Assembly: GCA_002394965.1 (NCBI GenBank)
Contig: DGVL01000088.1
Coordinates: 1-61,112, forward strand
From: Lachnospira sp. UBA4285
GTDB lineage: Bacteria; Bacillota; Clostridia; Lachnospirales; Lachnospiraceae
Length of the DNA stretch: 61,112 nucleotides
Direction of reading: 5' to 3'
The translations under genes and the position numbers were made by a program. The notes under the pieces are model-generated. The model saw nothing but the letters and a program-made list of their open reading frames with translations. It did no database searches and had not been told where the DNA came from. Of the stretch, positions 8,592-18,023 are shown one piece after another (position 1 is the stretch's first letter; the number at the start of each line of letters is the position of its first letter).

Positions 8592-9641
8592 ATGGGTGAA
8601 ATTGTTTTAAAGAACGTCACGAAGAAATTCGGAAGCAACACCGTCATACAGAATCTGAATCTGACGATCAAAGACGGATCATTCACGGTGCTTGTCGGGC
8701 CATCCGGATGCGGCAAAACGACGCTGCTGCGGATGATAGCCGGCATTGGCCCGCAGACATCCGGTACGGTGTGCATTGACGGAAAAGATATTTCCGAGGT
8801 GGCACCGGGAGACCGCGGTGTCGCGATGGTTTTTCAGAACTATGCGATTTATCCGACGATGTCTGTATATGAAAACATTGAGTTTGGTCTGAAGAACAAT
8901 CACATTCCTAAGGATAAGAGAAGAAAGCTGGTTGATGACGCCTGTGAAAAGGTCGGCCTTCAGGAACTGAAGGACAGACAGCCGAACGCCCTGTCCGGCG
9001 GACAGAGACAGCGGGTCGCTCTTGCGCGGGCTATCGTCAAGCAGCCTTCTGTCTTCCTGATGGATGAGCCGCTTTCGAACCTGGATGCCAAGCTGAGAGT
9101 ACAGATGCGCGTTGAACTGATCGAACTCCATCACAAGCTGAAGACGACTTTTGTGTATGTGACACATGATCAGATTGAGGCGATGTCCATGGCGGACACC
9201 ATCGTTCTGATGAATGAAGGCAAGATCATGCAGATGGATTCTCCGAGAAAGCTGTACCGGGATCCGGACAATCTCTTTGCTGCCCGCTTCATCGGGTCGC
9301 CGGCCATGAACATCCGCAGGTTCGGAAATGAGGAGTACGTCCTTGGCTTCCGCCCGGAGAAGGGCATTATCAGTACCCAGGAGCCTCAGGGATGTTACCG
9401 GACGAGCGGGACGGTGGTGGCCAAAGAGGATCTCGGAAGCGAAATCCATTATTCCGTCCGGGATATGTACGACGATGTATCGGTCATCCGGTCGGAAGAG
9501 GATGACATCACAGTCGGAGAAAAGGTCTGGATCGGTGCAAAGCCGGAAAATATCTACCTGTTTGGAAACGATCAGCTCCGGATCCGGGAGGATGATCCGC
9601 GGTATCCGGATCTGTGCCGTCAGGTCCTGGCACTGCAGTAA
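8592..9641 (+). CDS. Sugar ABC transporter ATP-binding protein (MsmK/UgpC-like)
   Basis: A 349-residue ATPase that powers CUT1-type carbohydrate importers. Visible motifs are Walker A GPSGCGKTT (residues 36-44), the ABC signature LSGGQRQ (134-140), Walker B VFLMDEP (154-160) and the switch VTHDQ. The C-terminal regulatory/TOBE part is present but somewhat short. GGGAGG lies about ten bases before ATG 8592. It is first in an operon with two permeases and a binding lipoprotein. It is the only ATPase of this type in the window, although two more permease/binding-protein sets lie downstream, so it is probably shared in the manner of MsmK/MsmX (inference). Confidence 0.93.
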   Translation: MGEIVLKNVTKKFGSNTVIQNLNLTIKDGSFTVLVGPSGCGKTTLLRMIAGIGPQTSGTVCIDGKDISEVAPGDRGVAMVFQNYAIYPTMSVYENIEFGLKNNHIPKDKRRKLVDDACEKVGLQELKDRQPNALSGGQRQRVALARAIVKQPSVFLMDEPLSNLDAKLRVQMRVELIELHHKLKTTFVYVTHDQIEAMSMADTIVLMNEGKIMQMDSPRKLYRDPDNLFAARFIGSPAMNIRRFGNEEYVLGFRPEKGIISTQEPQGCYRTSGTVVAKEDLGSEIHYSVRDMYDDVSVIRSEEDDITVGEKVWIGAKPENIYLFGNDQLRIREDDPRYPDLCRQVLALQ

Positions 9642-9680
9642 GGATGCGACAGGGCTTACGCAGGCTGGCAGGAGGTCAGA

Positions 9681-10607
9681 ATGAAAAAAAACACAACCAA
9701 TACTGAGGAACTTGAGACAAGACACAGGGGTAACTGGAAAGAGAAGATCAAGCCGTACCTGTACATAGCCCCTGCCTTCGTCGGAATCGGGCTGTTCACG
9801 ATCTATCCGGTCATCAAGGTACTGATCTGGTCATTCCAGAAGGTAAATCAGCTGGATACATCGAAAACAAAATGGGTCGGAATGAAAAATTATTCCTATC
9901 TCCTTTCAAACGGCGCATTTCAGAAGACGCTGCTGAACACGTTCATTTACACCGGAGCGACGCTTGCCATCATCATGACATGTGCTCTGATCCTGGCATT
10001 CTGGCTGAACAAATCGCAGGGGCATCTGACGATGTTCACGCAGGGCGCTGCATTTATGCCGCATGTAATCTCGTCCGTGTCGATCGCCCTGGTTTTCTCC
10101 ATGATGATGAACCCGTCCTTCGGCCTGTTTAACAAGGTCTTAACGGCCGTAGGGCTTCCGGCCTCTCCGTGGCTGACAAGTTCCAGCACGGCGATGCCCA
10201 GCGTCGTCGGTGTCGCAAGCTGGAAGGCAATCGGTTACTACTGCCTGATCATCATCGGGGCGCTGCAGAGCATATCCGCCAGCATCTATGAGGCGGCTTC
10301 GCTTGACAATGCGGGGGCCGGTGTCACACTCCGCAAGATCACGATTCCGATGATCTCCCCACAGCTGTTCTTCGTGATGATCACCATGACGATCGGATCG
10401 TTCAAGGTGTTTGATACCGTCCGGCTTCTGACAGATGGCGGTCCCAACAATGCGACATCGGTTCTTGTTTACTACATCTATAAACAGGTGTTCTGGGAGA
10501 GCAATATCGGACGTGCGTGTGCCGCTGGCATTGTGCTTCTTGTCCTGGTAGGAGTTCTTACGGTTATTTATTTCAGGCTCCTGTCCAAACGGGTGCATTA
10601 CCAGTGA
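9681..10607 (+). CDS. Sugar ABC transporter permease, MalF/UgpA type (module I)
   Basis: A 308-residue inner-membrane protein with six predicted transmembrane segments and the CUT1 EAA coupling loop EAASLDNAGAG...ITIPMISP at about residues 203-225, which docks on the ATPase. The start is supported by AGGAGG seven bases before ATG 9681. It pairs with the MalG-type permease that begins 27 bases downstream. Confidence 0.93.
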   Translation: MKKNTTNTEELETRHRGNWKEKIKPYLYIAPAFVGIGLFTIYPVIKVLIWSFQKVNQLDTSKTKWVGMKNYSYLLSNGAFQKTLLNTFIYTGATLAIIMTCALILAFWLNKSQGHLTMFTQGAAFMPHVISSVSIALVFSMMMNPSFGLFNKVLTAVGLPASPWLTSSSTAMPSVVGVASWKAIGYYCLIIIGALQSISASIYEAASLDNAGAGVTLRKITIPMISPQLFFVMITMTIGSFKVFDTVRLLTDGGPNNATSVLVYYIYKQVFWESNIGRACAAGIVLLVLVGVLTVIYFRLLSKRVHYQ

Positions 10608-10634
10608 GAAGCGGATATCGGGGGAGCAGATACT

Positions 10635-11465
10635 ATGTATAAGGTTAGAAAAAGAATTGGTTCCGTCATTTCGGTGATTTTAAAACTGATCGTCTCGTTT
10701 ATCTTTATTTTCCCGTTTCTCTGGATGCTTTCCGTGTCCCTGCAGTCGGACGCGGAGACACAGTCGATGAGCCTGACGCTGATCCCAAAGGTGCTGCAAT
10801 TCCAGAACTATGTGAATGCGTGGCACAGCGCCCCGTTCCCGCTGTATATCCGGAACTCGCTGCTGATCATCGTGGGGATCGTTGTACTTCAGATGCTCAT
10901 CATGGTGCCGGCCGCATACGCCTTCGCCAAGATGGAGTTCAAGGGCAAGAATATACTGTTCGGCATTATTCTGATTGCCTTCATGATGCCGATTCAGATC
11001 CGGTTTATCCCGATTTATTTCATGATGTCAGACTGGAATCTGATAGATACGCTCTGGTCGCAGATTATTCCGCACATGACGGACGCATTCGGCATCTTCC
11101 TGCTGCGGCAGTATTTCATGCAGGTTCCGGATGAGCTCATTGAGGCGGCAAAACTCGATAAATCCACCGACCTTCAGATCATGTGGAAGATCATGCTTCC
11201 GATGAGCCGTCCGGGTGTTGCTTCGGTCATACTGCTTTCATTTGTCGGACACTGGAACGATTACTTCTGGCCTCTGGTTATGACCAACAGTGACGCGGTG
11301 CGCCCGATTACAATCGGTGTCGCAAGACTCAAGGCGACAGAAGGCTCGCTGTTCTGGAACACAATCATGGCCGGCAACATGTTCCTCGTGATTCCGGTTC
11401 TGATCATTTACTTCTTTATGGCAAGAAATATCATCAAGTCCTTCACCTATACCGGAATCAAGTAA
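10635..11465 (+). CDS. Sugar ABC transporter permease, MalG/UgpE type (module I)
   Basis: A 276-residue permease with six hydrophobic segments and the EAA loop EAAKLDKSTDLQIMWK...LPMSRP near residues 172-194. It forms the heterodimeric channel with the preceding permease. GGGGGAG lies upstream of ATG 10635. The substrate-binding lipoprotein follows 68 bases later. Confidence 0.93.
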   Translation: MYKVRKRIGSVISVILKLIVSFIFIFPFLWMLSVSLQSDAETQSMSLTLIPKVLQFQNYVNAWHSAPFPLYIRNSLLIIVGIVVLQMLIMVPAAYAFAKMEFKGKNILFGIILIAFMMPIQIRFIPIYFMMSDWNLIDTLWSQIIPHMTDAFGIFLLRQYFMQVPDELIEAAKLDKSTDLQIMWKIMLPMSRPGVASVILLSFVGHWNDYFWPLVMTNSDAVRPITIGVARLKATEGSLFWNTIMAGNMFLVIPVLIIYFFMARNIIKSFTYTGIK

Positions 11466-11533
11466 GGTTCTTTCATTTCAAATTCAAACAGCCCGGCGTC
11501 AGAATGCGGGTGATTAAAAAAGGGAGGTATGTA

Positions 11534-12934
11534 ATGAATAAACGGATTATGGCAGCGGCACTGAGCGCGTCAATGGCTCTGGGGCTGACAGCCTGCGGCG
11601 GGGCAGGCGGCGGAGCGTCGACAACCGCCAAAACAGAGGCAGCCAAAACAACAGCGGCAGCATCCAGTACGACCACGGCAGCGGCGACAACCAAAGCAGC
11701 CGCATCTCAGAGCTCGGACGGCAGCACGGTGGAGATCAATTTCTGGCACAGCATGGGCGGCAAGAACGGCGAGGTCCTGGCGGCGATTGTAGACAGCTAC
11801 AATGCTTCCCAGAGCAAGGTGCATGTGACCGCCACCTATCAGGGCGGCTATTATGATTCCATTGCCAACGCTCAGACAGCCATTGCGGCCGGAAACGGGC
11901 CGGATCTGATCCAGTCCGGCACCGGACAGGTGTTCCTTCTTTCAGGCACAGAGGGAATCGTCGCCAATATGTATGATTATCTGGACAAGAACGACGGCCT
12001 TTCCCGGGACGATTTCTACAACAGTTTCATCTATATGTACGAGTCGGATCAGAATGGAAAGAAGTTCCTGTCCTGCCTTCCGATGGGCTCGTCCACACCG
12101 GTTCTGTACTGCAACAAGACGCTGCTTGACAAGGCCGGCGTATCCATTCCGAAGACATGGGACGAGATGAAGGAAGCCTGTGCGACGCTGGTTGACGGCG
12201 GATACTGTGACTACGGCTTTGCCCAGCCGCGTGATTCCTGGTATTTCTGGATGGCGATTCCGAACTTCACCGGCAAGGAGGCATTTTCGTCCGACGGCCT
12301 GAAGCTTGACTGCAAGGACGGAGCTGTGAAGACGTATACATTTGCCCAGGATCTTATAAAGAAGAACTACATGTATCCGGGCCCTGCGTCCGAGGGCGGT
12401 GCGACGATCAACCAGATGATGCAGGCGCAGCAGTGCGCGTTCTACATCAACTCGGTCGGCGGTCTCAAGAACCAGGAGACAGCGGCAGAGGCAGGCGGAT
12501 ATGAACTCGTCGTGTCGGATGTTCCGGCCGGAGCGACCAAGGATGTTCCGTCGGGCGGTAATGTTCTGGTAATGCTGGAAGGCGACCAGAAGAAGAAAGA
12601 CGCTACCTGGGATTTCCTGAAGTGGATGTACACCAGCGATGACGGTATCGCGAAATTCATCGCCAACAGCGGATATTTTGCACCGACAGAGAAAGTCAAG
12701 AATTCCAAGCCGGTGGCGGACAAGCTGACGAACGACGAGAACTACAAGAGAGCATACAGCGCCATCGACAATGTAAACAGCAACTATTATATGGTAAATG
12801 GTTCTTCCAATCTCTCCACACCGATCATGACATTTATGGATGCCGTGTTCTATGATCTGGAGGATCCGGCCGCCCAGTACGATGTGCTCAAGGAAGCATG
12901 TGATGAGGCGCTGGCGGAAGCAAATGACAAGTAA
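11534..12934 (+). CDS. Extracellular sugar-binding lipoprotein (module I)
   Basis: A 466-residue solute-binding protein (family 1, carbohydrate) tethered outside the cell. A signal peptide ends in the lipobox LTAC with Cys21 as the lipid-anchored residue. A Ser/Thr/Ala/Lys-rich flexible linker (about 25-62) precedes the mature domain, which starts NFWHSMGGKNGEVL. ATG 11534 is chosen over an in-frame ATG at 11504 because GGGAGG sits just before it and the signal peptide then has normal length. A strong hairpin follows the gene and probably lowers expression of downstream genes relative to this abundant protein. Confidence 0.93.
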   Translation: MNKRIMAAALSASMALGLTACGGAGGGASTTAKTEAAKTTAAASSTTTAAATTKAAASQSSDGSTVEINFWHSMGGKNGEVLAAIVDSYNASQSKVHVTATYQGGYYDSIANAQTAIAAGNGPDLIQSGTGQVFLLSGTEGIVANMYDYLDKNDGLSRDDFYNSFIYMYESDQNGKKFLSCLPMGSSTPVLYCNKTLLDKAGVSIPKTWDEMKEACATLVDGGYCDYGFAQPRDSWYFWMAIPNFTGKEAFSSDGLKLDCKDGAVKTYTFAQDLIKKNYMYPGPASEGGATINQMMQAQQCAFYINSVGGLKNQETAAEAGGYELVVSDVPAGATKDVPSGGNVLVMLEGDQKKKDATWDFLKWMYTSDDGIAKFIANSGYFAPTEKVKNSKPVADKLTNDENYKRAYSAIDNVNSNYYMVNGSSNLSTPIMTFMDAVFYDLEDPAAQYDVLKEACDEALAEANDK

Positions 12935-12984
12935 GCGATAAAAGCGCAATACCATCAGCTTAGAGTTTTGTTTTGGCAAACCGG

Positions 12985-13020
12985 CAGGCTGCGGATAAGC
13001 AAAGCCGCAGCCTGTTTTTA
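12985..13020 (+). terminator. Intrinsic terminator or attenuator after the module I binding protein
   Basis: CAGGCTGCGG (12985-12994) pairs perfectly with CCGCAGCCTG (13005-13014) and is followed by TTTTT. The phosphodiesterase gene starts only 18 bases later, so it is either attenuated or has its own unseen promoter. Confidence 0.85.
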
Positions 13021-13037
13021 GTTTCAGGACTGTGACA

Positions 13038-14342
13038 ATGAAGAAGAAAAAACTGATCGTAATGTCTAACGACGCCCTCGTTTACGAGGACCTGAAGACT
13101 TTGGAGAATATGCCGGAGCTGGCACCTGTATTTAAAGAAGGCGCCATGGTGCGGCACGTGCGGACCATCTATCCGTCCGTCACATATCCCTGCCATGTGA
13201 GCATCGCTTCCGGCTGCTATCCGGACAAGACCGGCATCGTGAGCAACTCGGTCGTAAAACCGGGGTGCTGCGGGCCCAAGCCGTGGGAGTGGTTCCATGA
13301 TTCCGTCAAATGCCGGGATATCTTTGACGCGGCCAAAGCTGCGGGACTTACCACCGGCGCCGTGTTCTGGCCGGTCACCGGAAACCATCCGTCGATTGAC
13401 TGGCTCGTGGACGAGTACTGGCCGCAGAGTGAGAATGACGACATGCGCGATGTGTTTCTGCGCAGCGGAACATCCGAGGAGCTGTGGGACCGCGTCGTAC
13501 GTCACTACGTCAGGGGCTGCCACATCCGAAAGCACCCGGAGACAAACTACCTGATCATGGACTGCGCTTGCGACATCATCAAATACTATCAGCCGGATCT
13601 GCTGATGCTCCATCCCGCGAACATCGATGCCGCAAGACATCACAGCGGCGTGTTCTCGGATCTGGTGACCGATGCGGTGCGAAGCGCCGGTGAGTGGATG
13701 GTGCGGGTCATCACAGCCACAAAAAATGCGGGCACCTTTGAGAATACGGTTTTTGCATTTGTCAGTGACCACGGACAGCTGAACATCACCAGGCGCATCA
13801 ATCTGAATGTGCTGCTTCGGGAGGCCGGTCTCATTGATGTGGACGAGAACGGTGAAGTGGCAGACTGGCGAGCATGGAGTCACTCCGTCGGGCTGTCTGC
13901 CCAGATTTATCTTAAAAATCCGGAGGATGCCGATACGCTGCAGAAAGTGGAGAACGTTCTGAAACAGGCTGTCAGCCGCGGCGTGTACGGAATGGAAAGG
14001 TATTACACGAAGCAGCAGGCGGAGGAAGAGGAGCATCTGGCGGGGGATTTCTCCTTTGTTGTTGAGACAGACGGGTACACCTCGTTTGCAGACGACTGGA
14101 AAGAACCGCTGGTACACCCGATGGATCTGGGCGATTACCGGTACGGTAAGGCGACACACGGGCATAACCCGTCCAAGGGACCGCAGCCGCCGCTGATTCT
14201 GTGGGGCCCGGGAATAAAGAAGGGCGCCGTGCTGGATCGCTGCAATATTGTTGATGAGGCACCGACATTCGCGGACATCTTAGGGCTTTCCCTTCCGGAT
14301 GCCGACGGACGGAGCCTGCGTGAACTGTTGGAAGAGGCGTGA
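13038..14342 (+). CDS. Type I phosphodiesterase/nucleotide pyrophosphatase-like enzyme (alkaline phosphatase superfamily)
   Basis: A 434-residue metalloenzyme expected to hydrolyse phosphate mono- or diesters with two zinc ions. The NPP-type site can be traced: Asp12 (MSND), nucleophile Thr49 (PSVTYPCH), Asp197 and His201 (IDAARH), Asp244/His245 (SDHG) and His374 (THGHNP). No signal peptide is seen, so the substrate is probably cytosolic, perhaps an imported phosphodiester. ATG 13038 follows a weak AGGA; a GTG two codons earlier is an alternative. It is the intact paralogue of the truncated gene at 30365-30712, with stretches of identical DNA. Confidence 0.88.
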   Translation: MKKKKLIVMSNDALVYEDLKTLENMPELAPVFKEGAMVRHVRTIYPSVTYPCHVSIASGCYPDKTGIVSNSVVKPGCCGPKPWEWFHDSVKCRDIFDAAKAAGLTTGAVFWPVTGNHPSIDWLVDEYWPQSENDDMRDVFLRSGTSEELWDRVVRHYVRGCHIRKHPETNYLIMDCACDIIKYYQPDLLMLHPANIDAARHHSGVFSDLVTDAVRSAGEWMVRVITATKNAGTFENTVFAFVSDHGQLNITRRINLNVLLREAGLIDVDENGEVADWRAWSHSVGLSAQIYLKNPEDADTLQKVENVLKQAVSRGVYGMERYYTKQQAEEEEHLAGDFSFVVETDGYTSFADDWKEPLVHPMDLGDYRYGKATHGHNPSKGPQPPLILWGPGIKKGAVLDRCNIVDEAPTFADILGLSLPDADGRSLRELLEEA

Positions 14343-14388
14343 GAGGAGGCACAGACAGAAAATCAGCGGAAGGCTGTCATCCGGGTCT

Positions 14389-14402
14389 GCACAAGCTTGT
14401 GC
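14389..14402 (+). promoter_or_regulatory. Perfect 14-bp palindrome upstream of the transporter gene
   Basis: GCACAAGCTTGTGC is fully self-complementary and lies in the 133-base gap before the transporter gene at 14476. It could be a regulator binding site; no regulator can be assigned. Confidence 0.35.
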
Positions 14403-14475
14403 GTTCTGTTCGTAATGCAGATGAACATACCGGAAACAGAACACGGACAGCACAAACGATATTGGGGGACTTTCT

Positions 14476-15777
14476 ATGGCACTGGGTATCATAATCTGTA
14501 TTGTATTCTTAATCATGGCCGCTCTCATGATGACCAAGAAGATGCCGACACTGCTGGCACTTCCCATCATGGCGGTGCTGATTGCACTGATTGCCGGAAT
14601 GCCGATCAATTCCGGCGACGAAAATCTCTTTAAAACGGTTATTGCCGGAGGATCCACAAAACTGGCGGGAACGTATATTGCCATTCTGATCGCCTGCTGG
14701 CTGTCTCAGATCATGAGCCATACCGGCGTTACCAACACAGTCATCAAAAAGGCTGCGGAACTGGGCGGAGACAAGCCGTTTGTTGTGGCAGAGCTCATGT
14801 GCATCGTGACGCTTGTTCTCTTCACGGTTCTCATGGGAACCGGAGCTGTCGTCATGGTTGGCACGATTGTGCTTCCGATCCTGCTTTCGGTTGGCGTGCC
14901 GCCTATTGTCGCGAGCAATATCTTCCTCTGCGGTGTCTCAGGCGGTTATATCCTGAATCCGGCCAATATGTCCGGACTGATCAATATTACCGGGATCACG
15001 CAGTCGGACCTCACGATGTGTGCAGTTGTCGTGGCCGTGGGAGAAGTGGTATTCCTTACAACCGAACTGGTCGTGACATTTAAAAAGAACGGAAAGAAAT
15101 ATGCATTTGCAGCACCGGTAAAAGAGGAAGAAACACCGGATGACGAGCCGGAGACACTTCACGGCTTCCGGGGATTCATGGCATGCATCACGCCGGTTGT
15201 CATTGTAGTTCTGGCACTTGTCTTCAAGCTCGATGCCATCGTCTGCTTCTTCATCGGCATTCTCTGGATCATCATTTTTACGATTCATGGCAAATGGTCA
15301 AAGTACATGAGCATGATCACAAGGAGCTGCTATGACGGATTCAAGGACGGAGCGCCGGCCGCGATTCTCTTTGTCGGCATCGGCATGCTTCTGGCAGCGG
15401 TAACGGCCAAGGTTACACAGACGGCTCTGAATCCATTCATGACGGCGATCACGCCGAAGAGTGCCATCGGGTTCGTGATTTTCGCCGCGATTCTCTGTCC
15501 GCTGTCTCTTTACAGAGGACCGTTCAATATCTTCGGCCTCGGATCCGGGCTTGCCGCTTCAATCATCGGACTTGGCACACTGCCGGTGAAGCTTGTTGCA
15601 ACGGTATTCTACGCCTGCACCCGCTGGCCGGCTCAGGCAGGCCCGACGGCAACACAGGTTGTCTGGACTTCATCCTTTGTGGGATATGATCCGGTTACAA
15701 CAACAAATAAAATTCAGCCGGCAAACTGGATATTCACAGCCATCACGATTATTATCATGGCACTGTTGTATACCTGA
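14476..15777 (+). CDS. Ion-transporter-superfamily permease (CitMHS/GntP-like)
   Basis: A 433-residue integral membrane protein with about 11-12 hydrophobic segments and a charged cytoplasmic loop near residues 205-225 (KEEETPDDEPE). The repeated helical-hairpin layout with GTGAV and GVSGGYILNPANMSG resembles secondary carriers for organic anions such as citrate or gluconate. It opens a tight operon with a HyuA-like protein, an HEFFH protein and an FAD oxidoreductase, so its cargo is likely the substrate or product of those enzymes, perhaps a cyclic amide or carboxylate (inference). GGGGGA lies before ATG 14476. Confidence 0.75.
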   Translation: MALGIIICIVFLIMAALMMTKKMPTLLALPIMAVLIALIAGMPINSGDENLFKTVIAGGSTKLAGTYIAILIACWLSQIMSHTGVTNTVIKKAAELGGDKPFVVAELMCIVTLVLFTVLMGTGAVVMVGTIVLPILLSVGVPPIVASNIFLCGVSGGYILNPANMSGLINITGITQSDLTMCAVVVAVGEVVFLTTELVVTFKKNGKKYAFAAPVKEEETPDDEPETLHGFRGFMACITPVVIVVLALVFKLDAIVCFFIGILWIIIFTIHGKWSKYMSMITRSCYDGFKDGAPAAILFVGIGMLLAAVTAKVTQTALNPFMTAITPKSAIGFVIFAAILCPLSLYRGPFNIFGLGSGLAASIIGLGTLPVKLVATVFYACTRWPAQAGPTATQVVWTSSFVGYDPVTTTNKIQPANWIFTAITIIIMALLYT

Positions 15778-15787
15778 ACCGGACACG

Positions 15788-15819
15788 GCGGCTGCTTTTC
15801 GGGACAGAAAAGCAGCCGC
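15788..15819 (+). other. Perfect 12-bp stem-loop between transporter and hyuA-like genes
   Basis: GCGGCTGCTTTT (15788-15799) and AAAAGCAGCCGC (15808-15819) form a perfect stem with an eight-base loop. No T-run follows, so it looks like an mRNA stability or processing element rather than a terminator. Confidence 0.55.
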
Positions 15820-15856
15820 ACAGGTTTACGCTTTACAAAGGAAGGAGGACGGATTC

Positions 15857-18016
15857 ATGAAGGTCAGAATTGGCATAGACGTCGGCGGTACATTTACCGA
15901 CGCGGTGGCTATTGATGATGAAACATACCAGCTTATTGGCGCTGTGAAAATACCGACAACCCACACGGCAAAGGAAGGTGTGGCAGCCGGAATTATACTT
16001 GTCCTGAAGAAAATTCTGGAAGAATGTAAGATTTCCCCGGAGGATGTCGTATTTATCGCACATGGCACCACACAGGCGACCAACGCTCTTCTGGAAGGAG
16101 ACGTTGCGCATGTTGGAATTCTCACGCTGGGAAGCGGGCTTGACGGTATGAAAGCCAAAAGAGATTCCGATATGGGGACAATCGAACTGGCAAAAGGAAA
16201 GTTCCTGAAAACCAGCAACTGTTTCGTGAACTCAGCGGACAGCGGCAATATCGACGCGGCAATACGGGATGGCGTGAAAAATCTTATTGACAGCGGATCC
16301 CAGTCGATTGTAGCGACGGAAGCATTCAGCGTGGACAATCCGGAGAATGAGAACAAGGTTGTCGACATCTGCGCACAGATGGGATACCCGGCAACAGCCG
16401 GAAACGATGTATCAAAGCTGTATGGCCTTAAAGTGCGCACACGCACGGCTGTGATTAACGGAAGTATTCTTCCGAAGATGCTCGAGACAGCCAATATGAC
16501 AGAGGAATCCATCAGGAAGGCGAAGATCAAGGCGCCCCTCATGGTGATGCGGTGCGACGGCGGTGTAATGACGATGGATGAGGTGCGCAAGCGCCCGATC
16601 CTCACGATTCTCTCCGGCCCTGCCGCGGGTGTGGCCGGTGCGCTGATGTATGAAAAGCTGACGGACGGGATATTCCTCGAGGTTGGCGGCACAAGTACGG
16701 ATATATCCTGCGTCAAGGACGGCAGTGTACAGATAAAATATGCGGAGGTCGGCGGGCATAAGACATATCTGAATTCTCTTGATGTCCGGACGGTCGGCAT
16801 CGGAGGAGGCTCCATGATCGAGCTTTCCGGGGGCGTGGCAGTTGATTGCGGACCGAGAAGTGCGCATATCGCAAATCTTGACTACGAATGCTACACGGCA
16901 GCGGAAAACATTGTAAATCCGGTGCTGAAGGGGATTCATCCGAAGGATACGGATCCGGAATACGCCTACATTGAATGTGAAAACGGGATGAAATTTGCCC
17001 TGACCCTTTCGGGAGCGGCCAATATCGCAGGCATGGTTCCGGAAAGCGACTACGCGAGAGGCAATATTGAGGCGGCGAAAAAAGCCTGGAAGCCGCTGGC
17101 AGACAATATGCATCTGAGCGTGGAACAGGCAGCGGAAAAGGTGCTGGAATTTGCAGCAAAAAAAGATGGTCTGGTTGTAAATGAACTGATTCATGATTAC
17201 GGACTCAACAAGGATACTGTGGTTCTCGTCGGAGGCGGAGGCGGTGCAAGCTCTATTGTTCCGTTCCTCGGAAAAACTCTCGGATGTCATTTCAAAATCG
17301 CAAAGAATGCATCGGTCATTTCCCCCATCGGCGTTGCCATGGCACTTGTCCGGGATATGGTTGAAAGAACCATCATGAATCCGACAGAGGCGGATATTCT
17401 TGCCATCCGGAAAGAGGCACTTGAAAAGGCTGTTCAATCGGGTGCAGATCCGGGCAGTGTCGAAGTTAAGGTTGAGATCGATACACAGGCCAACAAGCTG
17501 AAAGCTGTGGCGATCGGAGCCACGGAGCTTCGCACGAAGGATATCGCAGGAGCCAGGAAGACACCGGAAGAGATCAAAAAAATCGTGGCAGACAACGCAA
17601 AAATATCGCCGGATCTGGTTGAAATTGTCGGTGAGACTCCCTCGTATTATGCAGTTCAATTCAAGACACAGGTCAAGAGCTTCCTGTTCTTTAAGAAAAC
17701 GATCAATTCCGTCAGGATCGTAGATAAAGACGGGATTATCCGACTGCAGCGAAAGGACGGAGTGATTGCGAAGAGTAAAGTGGCAGACGCTTCAAAGATG
17801 CTGAATCATCTAATTGAAGAATATATGATTGCAGATGACGGCGGCGAAGAGATGCCGAATGTCTTTATCGCAACAGGGAGCAGGATTATTGATCTGTCGG
17901 GAATGCAGAGCAGAGAGCAGATGCGCACGCTGGCCCAGGCCGAACTGGGAGGGCTGAATCCGGATGAACAGCTGCTGTTCCTCTGCACGCTGAAGATGTC
18001 GAATGTGAGGGCGTGA
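15857..18016 (+). CDS. HyuA-like hydantoinase/oxoprolinase subunit A
   Basis: A 719-residue ATP-dependent enzyme subunit of the hydantoinase A/5-oxoprolinase family, which opens cyclic amide rings. The actin-like ATPase loops are visible: GIDVGGTFTDAV at residues 6-17, HGTTQATNALLE, EVGGTSTDIS and VGGGGGASSIVPF. ATG 15857 is selected because AAGGAGG precedes it and the family N-terminus begins here; the open frame extends 88 codons further upstream inside the transporter gene. Most family members work with HyuB, but no HyuB-like gene is present here. The HEFFH protein starts eight bases after the stop. Confidence 0.88.
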   Translation: MKVRIGIDVGGTFTDAVAIDDETYQLIGAVKIPTTHTAKEGVAAGIILVLKKILEECKISPEDVVFIAHGTTQATNALLEGDVAHVGILTLGSGLDGMKAKRDSDMGTIELAKGKFLKTSNCFVNSADSGNIDAAIRDGVKNLIDSGSQSIVATEAFSVDNPENENKVVDICAQMGYPATAGNDVSKLYGLKVRTRTAVINGSILPKMLETANMTEESIRKAKIKAPLMVMRCDGGVMTMDEVRKRPILTILSGPAAGVAGALMYEKLTDGIFLEVGGTSTDISCVKDGSVQIKYAEVGGHKTYLNSLDVRTVGIGGGSMIELSGGVAVDCGPRSAHIANLDYECYTAAENIVNPVLKGIHPKDTDPEYAYIECENGMKFALTLSGAANIAGMVPESDYARGNIEAAKKAWKPLADNMHLSVEQAAEKVLEFAAKKDGLVVNELIHDYGLNKDTVVLVGGGGGASSIVPFLGKTLGCHFKIAKNASVISPIGVAMALVRDMVERTIMNPTEADILAIRKEALEKAVQSGADPGSVEVKVEIDTQANKLKAVAIGATELRTKDIAGARKTPEEIKKIVADNAKISPDLVEIVGETPSYYAVQFKTQVKSFLFFKKTINSVRIVDKDGIIRLQRKDGVIAKSKVADASKMLNHLIEEYMIADDGGEEMPNVFIATGSRIIDLSGMQSREQMRTLAQAELGGLNPDEQLLFLCTLKMSNVRA

Positions 18017-18023
18017 AGGGCTT

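Noticed and set aside
8416..8610. 64-codon open frame in the leader of module I
   Set aside because: No good ribosome binding site, no recognisable motif, and it runs into the ATPase start in another frame.
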